Origin: Fonsecaea monophora
Lineage: Eukaryota; Ascomycota; Eurotiomycetes; Chaetothyriales; Herpotrichiellaceae
Direction of reading: 5' to 3'
NCBI RefSeq assembly: GCF_001642475.1
Contig: NW_019173932.1
Coordinates: 496,001-560,000 of the forward strand
DNA: 64,000 nucleotides
Part shown: one piece after another, positions 57,194 to 64,000 of the stretch
Layout: each line of letters begins with the position of its first letter
Position numbering within the stretch: position 1 is the stretch's first letter
Notes under the pieces: generated by a model
Told to the model about the DNA's origin: nothing
Database searches by the model: none
The model's input: the letters and a program-made list of their open reading frames with translations, nothing else
Translations under genes and position numbers: made by a program

Positions 57194-60100
57194 TTATGCC
57201 CACATTGCCCTGAACTTCTCGTTAAACTCCTGTTGAAGGCTGGTGAACGCCATCAGAACGTGCATCAAGTTTCCATCCTCGCCAAACTCGAACACCTCCG
57301 TCTCGGCCTTGGATGCCTTCGGCTGTTTCTTCGTATTCCTGGTATCGGTCGCATGACCCTCTTTCCTCGCTTTGGCAGCTTTGAACGCGTCACCCATGGT
57401 CTCCGGGATGGTTCCGTTGGTTTCGGCCGAGTTGTCGTTGTCGCTCAATTCGTCTTCCCAACTGTCAACCAGCTTTGTCTTCCCAGGACTAGATCCCGCC
57501 TTTGTAGCGGTAGATTCCTGCTTAGATGGTTCTCGACTTGACGGCGCCCATTGGCTGAGAGTGGCTTTGTTGTCCAGGCCGACTTCCACGGCTTTATCAT
57601 CAAGCTCCGACTCGCGCACGTCACCAAAGCCCATGATGTCGCCCATCTCGTTGCCCGCTGACGAGGAGAGCTTCAGGAAATTTTCTAGACTGGTCACGAT
57701 AGTGGCGAGGACGAGAGAAAAGTCGTTGAGAACAAACCAGATCTCTCCTCTGCGAATCCCATTTTCTTTCTCGAGGGCAACCACATTGCCATGTTTGAAG
57801 AAGTCGTAAAGGTAAGCATTCAACAGTGCAGCGCTCTCGTCAGGGTACGTCCCTACATAGGGAACCACGGCTTCCTCCAGCCAGACACCACTGCGGACCA
57901 TCTTACACAAATCGGACACACTCTTCCACTCGTCTCGGTGGCCCGAGAGAGCAACGAATGCTGAGTTGATGCGAGGTGGCGGGAGGCAAGAGACAGACAC
58001 GCCGATATCCTCCAATGGCGTGTCTCCACCGCATTTCAGTCCAGTGAGTGGCAAGGTGTCGTCAGGTTCTTTCACGTGCTGGTCAATGTAGGTTGACACG
58101 TACGCAGCATAAACGTCGAGTGTTTGGTCGTTGTGGGCCAACAGAATTCTCGCTGCCTCTTTTGGCAGAGGTGGAAGGATGACGAGTGAAGACGACCACC
58201 GTGCTCCGTTGCGGCGGGACTCCGAAACCGACTGTCTCAGGTACCGACGACCGAAAAGGTGCGACATGACAAGCATCAAGGTGTGCAAGTCTTGTCCCTT
58301 CTGACCATGGATTGGCCGACAAAGTCTGCTGAAATACCCGCTTTTGAGCAAGGCGTGGAAGGCAAAACTTGCATTTCCCGTGTAATACAGGTGAGACACA
58401 CAACCAGTGAAGTTAAGAGGAGCACCAGAGACGTCCAACAGCAGGTTGCGACGGAGGTATTCGATAGAGAACCGCAGATGATGCAGGACGGTATGTTTCG
58501 ACTCCGGGCCTCCTAGGTAGATGCGCGGGGATGATAGGATCGAATTGATCGCCTTGACAGCATACGCAGCATGTTTTGACTCGTGCAGCAGGATGAAGAG
58601 ACGTAACACCAGGGTAGTGGTGATGGGAAAGTGACCGTTGAGGTCTGGCAGCCTCGAGCTGAGCAACCGGCAGACCTTTGAGTATGGGATTCCTTGGAAG
58701 ACCACATTGCCCAGCACGTCGAACCCTCGCCGTCCCGCTCGACCCGCCGCCTGGCGAAAATTGAGGGCCGTCAGAAAGATCGAGTCTCCAGAGAAAACAA
58801 CCGTTTTGCAGGGCATGTTGATACCCAGGGCCAGTGTCCCCGTGGCTATGACCACACGCAAGTAGCCCTTGCGGAACAACATCTCGCACACTTGACGGTA
58901 CTTGCGGTTCATGCCTGCGTGATGGACCCCGATGCCTCGCCTCAGGGCATCAATCAGCCAGTCCGGCACAAAGCGCTTCTCGAGCTCCTTTGCATAATCT
59001 CTAAAGTCGGTGGCGCTGACCTTCTTCATATCGGCCAGGTGGAATCCCTCCACGGGGTCGTTGGGATCAAAAGATTCCAGGATATTTGACTCCTCCGAGT
59101 TTGCCTCCCGCATCCTCTCAGCCCGTGTGGTTGGTTCGTCGTCGGCATTTCCTCCCTTGGTCTTCTTGGGTGCCTTCTTCTTATTCTGCTTCTCCTGGTT
59201 GAGCTTCCAGGCTTCCCAGCTGCTGATTTTGGTGCGCCACGTTCTGCTCGATTCCTTCCAGCGGGATTCTGCCGTCTGCAACTCCTGGAGGAGGCGCTGA
59301 CAGATGAGTTCGCATGCATTCCGGTCGTAATTGAAAAACAGTGCGGGAAGGGCACCATGGTCGTGGAGCGAGCAGATAAGAGGCATGGTGGTGTCGAGGA
59401 AGTCATCTTCTTCAACCGGGCGAGATATCTCGTCTTCGTCGACTTTACCCGAGGATGTCTGGAATGCTGCCCGTCGTGCGCTTCTTACGGGTTGTTCCAA
59501 CTCTCTCAGGACATTCTCGAAAGGTGATTCACGGTCGTCTACCCAAGTCTTCAGAAGGGCCTTAAGTTTGACTTCCCATTCGATAATGTCGACCTTGCGT
59601 ACAATATGCGGCAAGCAATTCGAAGGGTTCAGTGACTCGTCCACGGGGAATGCCTGTGTCTCGTGCTTTTTCATGGCGTTCCACAACGTCCAGCAGTCCC
59701 GCGGTTCGAGAGTTAGATCGTCGGGTATGCCCCTCGAACGATCAACCAAGCTTGCAATGGGATGCATGAAACTCACGCCGGGGGCGTTGTCAATTCCAAC
59801 ACTCGGGAGTTGCGGACGGACAAACAGGCCATTGAAGAGAAACCTCTGGGGCGGACTGTAGACATACTTGCGGAGATCTGAGTAACGGTGGTGATGCTCT
59901 ATCATCTCGAGTTGGATCCCGTTGGTCTCCTGAGTCTTGCTCAGCCAATTGCTGAATTCTTGCGGGTTCCCGACCGTCGCCGAGAGTGCGATGATGGGGC
60001 ACGGAGCGAGAAGCAATAACTGTTCCCAAATGACTCCATCATCGGCCTGGCCGATACAGTGAATCTCGTCGAAGATGATACGTTTGACCCGGGAGGACCA

Positions 60101-63085
60101 ACCCGTCGCATTGGTCGGGGCGAGAAGCATAATCTGCAGCATGTGCGGCACCGTGACCAACACCTGACACCCCGTCGGGTCGTTGACGCGGTGGTCGCGC
60201 GTGTGTATGGCCCAGACCGACTTCGCGGGATACTTGAACGTCTTGGAGAATCGGGCCTGGACCTCTGCGGCGATCTGGTTGACAAGGGCTTTAGTCGGCG
60301 CAACGTAGACCAGCACCCCGTCATCGTCCTCCTCGAGGATTTGCTTCATGGCATAAAACGAAATGAATGTCTTTCCGGCGCTGGTCGGGGCGACAACAAA
60401 GACACTCCTCTTCCGATCGATCTGGTCCAGCACGTCTCGCTGCCACTTGTCCGGCTCAAAATCATGGACTCGACGATCTGGCGCGGAGCCCATGTCCCGG
60501 TCAAAGAACGGCCCGGCGTGGACGAGCTGGAATTCCAGTGGAGATAGTTGAATGCCCACGGCGTCTCTCTTAGGCTCGAACAATACGGTTGTAGAGCCAG
60601 TGCTGTTCTTTTCTTGGACTTGAAGCGGCTCCAAGGCTGGCAAACCAAGAGCCTGGATCGTGTTGGCCACGTATGCTGCCATCTTCATCGTGATGCCGTG
60701 CTCTAGTTTTTTGATCTGGAGGATTTGGTTCCAAATCAATCCCATGATGGTCATCGCATTTGCTCGTTCTTCGTTGGCACATCTCAATGTCCACATCTCA
60801 ATCAGAATACTGAGCATGTATACCGACACATCGGCCTCCACCGCTTCTCGCTTGTTTCCGGCCAGGCTGCTCAGATGGTTCTTAGCCTTGAGGAAGCGGG
60901 ACGTGAGGTTTGACTCTTTGACCAGTCCGATTCTCGTGGCATTCCACGCCTCCACCAGTTTGGCCGTGTCCTTGCTCCGCTTCTCCAAAACAATTGCGTT
61001 GGCGAGCTCTTTGACATTGGCTCGAGAGCCCTGACTCTTTTCAGCATGAGGTGTCTTTTTTTCACGCCTTGCCATATTGGAGGCTCCATGTCTCTTTGCC
61101 GGCCGGCCCGTTGTTTTCTCTACAATAATAGTTTCAGGCTCTAGGACGCCCCCGATAGCATTGGTCAGGCTCGCGGCGTAGTCCCTGGTCTCCTTCATAA
61201 AAAACTGGTTCCGTCGATTTGCACGGGCCTTCTGCCAATCAGTCATCGCGCGACTGGTTTTCTGGTCGATGGGCTGTCGATGGTTATGCCAGTGGCTGAG
61301 CTCCTTGAAGATTCGCGATGTGTTCTCGTTCCTGGCGGAGACGTCGATGGTAAGTTGTATGGGCGCTAGGTGGGGATTGAATACCGCGTTATTGAAAGGG
61401 AGGACTGTGGTCCTAACCTCACATCCGTTTGTTGGTATGACCCTCTTTGTGCCCTGGGTCGATTGGGTTGTTATGTTGCAGCGAACGTCTTGTACAACAG
61501 GGAGCCTCGAGGCCTCTAGCTCAATCTGCACATTGCTGGCGCAAGTGTCTTTCAGAAGAGACATAAGGTGGCTGAATGACGAAAACATGGAAGGACCGAG
61601 AGTGGCTCGACCGGGAGCCCACTGAAGTGACGACGCAATGTTGAGGAAAAGCCGCCCATCAAGCATATCAGCAAGGTCACACGGTAGCGTTTGACGCAGG
61701 ACATTTCTTCGCCAAGCATCCGACACGAGAATGTTGAGGGATATGTCGACAAAGTCTGTCAAGAAACTCGAGTTGGTACCCGTGCTTGTATTGTCGAGAG
61801 CGCGATCGCAGAGACGACATTCCCGCACCACGATTGTATGTAGGAGCATTGCACATGTTTCTCGTACAGCAGCTGTACCAATTTTGCCGGATCTGAACAT
61901 GAGACTCAGGGCTGTGACTACCAACAGGTCCCGTTGTGATAGAGGCGGCTTCTTCGTACGTTCTAGAATCGCCAGTATCTCTCCGAGGGGTTTTGCTAGC
62001 AGCACGTGGATATTCGCTTCGGTTGGATTTCCATTCTGCATTGAGTCCGGTACATGGTTCTCACTTTTTTCGTTGCAACCGTTACTCTCGACTGCATGGT
62101 AATCGCTATAGTCTGCGCGGTCTGTGTCCGGGGACCTTGATTCGGATTCGGCTTGGGATTCCATCTCTGAGGCGGCAGATACTTGAGATGTGTTGCCTTG
62201 CATCCGTATCGGCTGGCTCACTCGCATTCTGGTGCCCTCGACAATCATTGCCATGACCTGATGCCATTGTCAGATGGTTCTTGGAACTTGACCCTGGGCA
62301 GGACAGGGTCAGCTTACCTTCGTGTCCCGGAACTCCACTGTGGTGACGAGAGCAATATTGTAACTGTGACCGATGAACCAGTGGATCATCCGGCGCAATG
62401 CCACTTTCCGAGCGTAGTCAAATCGAGTCTTTTGGGACATTGGTTGAGCAGTCACTTTGTCTCCTTTTGAAATACGAGCTTTGTCAATGTTTGGCTGCAA
62501 CTCCGAAAGAGCCTGGTTTTGTGTGTTGTCACCGTCATCTTCCGACTTGTCTTGAACATCCAATGATGGAAAAGAGCCGTCATGGCACATGAAGAAGTAT
62601 GCTCCTGTTGATGCCAAATACTTGTCAAAGTCTTGAGAAGAATACGAGTCGAATACTTTGACTTCCAAGGATGAGGTAGTGAGAGAAATATTGCACTTGA
62701 AGTGTTGAATGATTGCCTCCCGAGCAAGGAGATACCTGGAGCGCAGGTGAGCTGGAGTATTCCGTGGAATGCACAAGTGCGCATGTTTGTTGAAGAAAAC
62801 GAGATTGAATTTGCATTTCCGCTGAAGGAGAGCCCGAAGGAAGTTTTCCACGATGTATGTCGCGTGGAGCAGTTGAAGGCCTGGCGAGAAGTCGAGTTTA
62901 TCGTCTGAAAACGAATGGAGAAGCAATGAGTCTCCTTCGATGATAAATAGTTCGTCGCCCGCGTAGTCACCTACGAGGTCCACGGTACGAGAGTAGAGGC
63001 CATCATACCTATGATGTTTTAGCTTGTTTCTCAGTCAATCAAGTCCGAGAACTTACCAATCCAGCAAATCCTGGGAGTTGACCAT
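57194..63085 (-). CDS. DDX60-like Ski2-family DExH helicase
   Basis: Three exons, 63085-63057, 63008-62318 and 62257-57194; 1927 aa. The start is ATG 63085 (MVNSQDLLDW), joined through a 48-nt intron. Helicase core from about residue 845: VFVVAPTSAGKTFISFYAMK (Walker A, about 862), VYVAPTKALVNQI, IIFDEIHCIG (DEIH box, about 967), IIALSATVGNPQEFSNWL. The C-terminal lobe has GIGVHHAGMNRKYRQ, VIATGTLALGINMPCKTVVF and FRQAAGRAGRRGFDVLG (about 1411). The motif set and length match DDX60 of animals and its fungal relatives, not the Ski2 or Brr2 orthologues. The N-terminal 240 residues start DLVGDYAGDELFIIEGDSLL and look PIN-like (see findings). The region between (about 240-840) is helical and family-specific. 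Mammalian DDX60 acts in antiviral RNA sensing and translation control; the fungal role is not established. Confidence 0.92.
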
Positions 63086-64000
63086 TTTGAGATGTTGAAA
63101 GGGCGATGAGCCAACAGTAGAGGGCACGATCTTTCCTGTGCAGGTGACAAAGTGAGCTGAGCAGATTCTCGTTGCCAGCAGGGGACTCAGCATTGTTTTA
63201 AGCGCCCATGCCGCAGCGCTACGTACATGGGTCTTCTCAGCCCTGTCTCGATAGACTGGGGGAGAAGTGAGCGCTTAAGGGCGTGAAGCGTTGCTATTTG
63301 TCGAGAGGGGGCTTCCTCTCCCTGGAGGATGGTGAGTATGCGAGGTTCTTCCCATCGAATAAGAGCAGGTCCACGGCAGCGGGCTTGAGAGAGGGCAAAG
63401 TTTGAACCTAGCCAGCCGCAGTGAGGCTCACATTGCAGCCCATCCGTGTGTGCCTCATGTGCTTCTCTACTTGATGTTTCTTGGCGCGTGAATCCCAATG
63501 CAGTCATCCAATCATATGACGAGCTTTCTGCATCAAATGACAAGACTTGGCTAGAGCCCCGGAGCGGGCCGGTAGTTGCCTACTACAAACGGTTAGTAGA
63601 CAAGTTTGCAAGTCGTGGAAGCGGAAGTGGAAGTACGTCTTGATGGCCCAAAGTTCTCATGGCGGCGAGACTGTGCTCTTGCATAGACGTACCACCCAAG
63701 GCTTTGTTAGTTGGACTATTAACCTCATGTCAGATCTGGCTGGGTGACCACATTGATGGCAAGCACAATCAATCTTGTAGATCAATCCATCAGGCTCCGC
63801 ATGCCTGAAATAATATTCTCACAAAGCGATTGTGGCCTCGTTATAAATCAGTGTTGATCAATTCCATCCACCTCTACTGACACATGATTGAAATGGAGGC
63901 CCAGATGGCGTGGACTTAAACCACGCTATGATCATGTTTTTTCTGTACAAGCCAGACAGATGCTCACCTGACTGAGAAATGAAAAGGCAGAAAGAGGCAA
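63086..64000. other. Helicase upstream region to window end
   Basis: About 0.9 kb upstream of the helicase start, presumably its promoter. The 119-codon minus-strand frame at 63187-63543 has no family-like text and no plausible join to the helicase; not called. Confidence 0.5.

Noticed and set aside
63187..63543. Possible upstream exon of the DDX60-like gene
   Set aside because: The helicase start at 63085 gives the expected N-terminus; this frame ends in a stop and has no donor that joins in frame to family-like text.
1..64000. tRNA, rRNA, CRISPR or transposon
   Set aside because: I looked for B-box-like GGTTCGA text outside coding DNA, for terminal inverted repeats and for transposase or reverse-transcriptase text, and found none I could support.

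Overview
The window is nuclear DNA of a filamentous ascomycete (Pezizomycotina). Most genes carry several short GT..AG introns of about 44-100 nt with CTNAC-like branch sites. Intergenic spaces are large (0.2-3.5 kb), and the recognisable proteins are typical of moulds: an AcuM/Rds2 regulator, a CENP-Q/Fta7 kinetochore subunit, the complex I 21.3b subunit, choline sulfatase and a PMT4 mannosyltransferase. I lean to Eurotiomycetes, but the class is a weak guess. I see no transposon, rRNA, tRNA, CRISPR array or secondary-metabolite cluster.

Layout, left to right. 1-962(-): 3'-truncated bZIP factor. 4438-6055(+): conserved protein of unknown function. 7111-8718(+): bHLH factor. 9761-13748(-): SPO22/ZIP4 meiotic TPR protein, rebuilt here as 16 exons. 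13976-15946(-): AcuM-type Zn2Cys6 regulator. 16867-17724(-): BTB protein. 20681-22511(+): choline sulfatase. 26066-28557(-): PMT4. 29020-30144(-): unknown. 31269-32789(+): MFS anion/cation-symporter-type permease. 33181-34226(+): Fta7. 35268-38006(-): CorA-like metal transporter with a histidine-rich insert. 38611-39876(-): unknown. 40293-41252(-): alpha/beta hydrolase. 42344-45205(-): SLM1-type PH protein. 47515-48311(-): complex I subunit. 49435-53972(+): UBP2 deubiquitinase. 55122-56759(-): Air1/2-like zinc-knuckle protein. 57194-63085(-): DDX60-like Ski2-family helicase.

Most neighbours are housekeeping genes with no shared pathway. The one suggestive pairing is the Air-like zinc-knuckle gene 434 bp downstream of the DDX60-like helicase, both minus strand; both belong to families linked to RNA surveillance or RNA defence. 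The helicase also has an N-terminal block that looks like a degenerate PIN-type nuclease, and this is the best lead for something not fully described. Exon joins were read by eye. For every complete multi-exon model except 4438-6055, the summed exon lengths are a multiple of three and the reading frame stays open.
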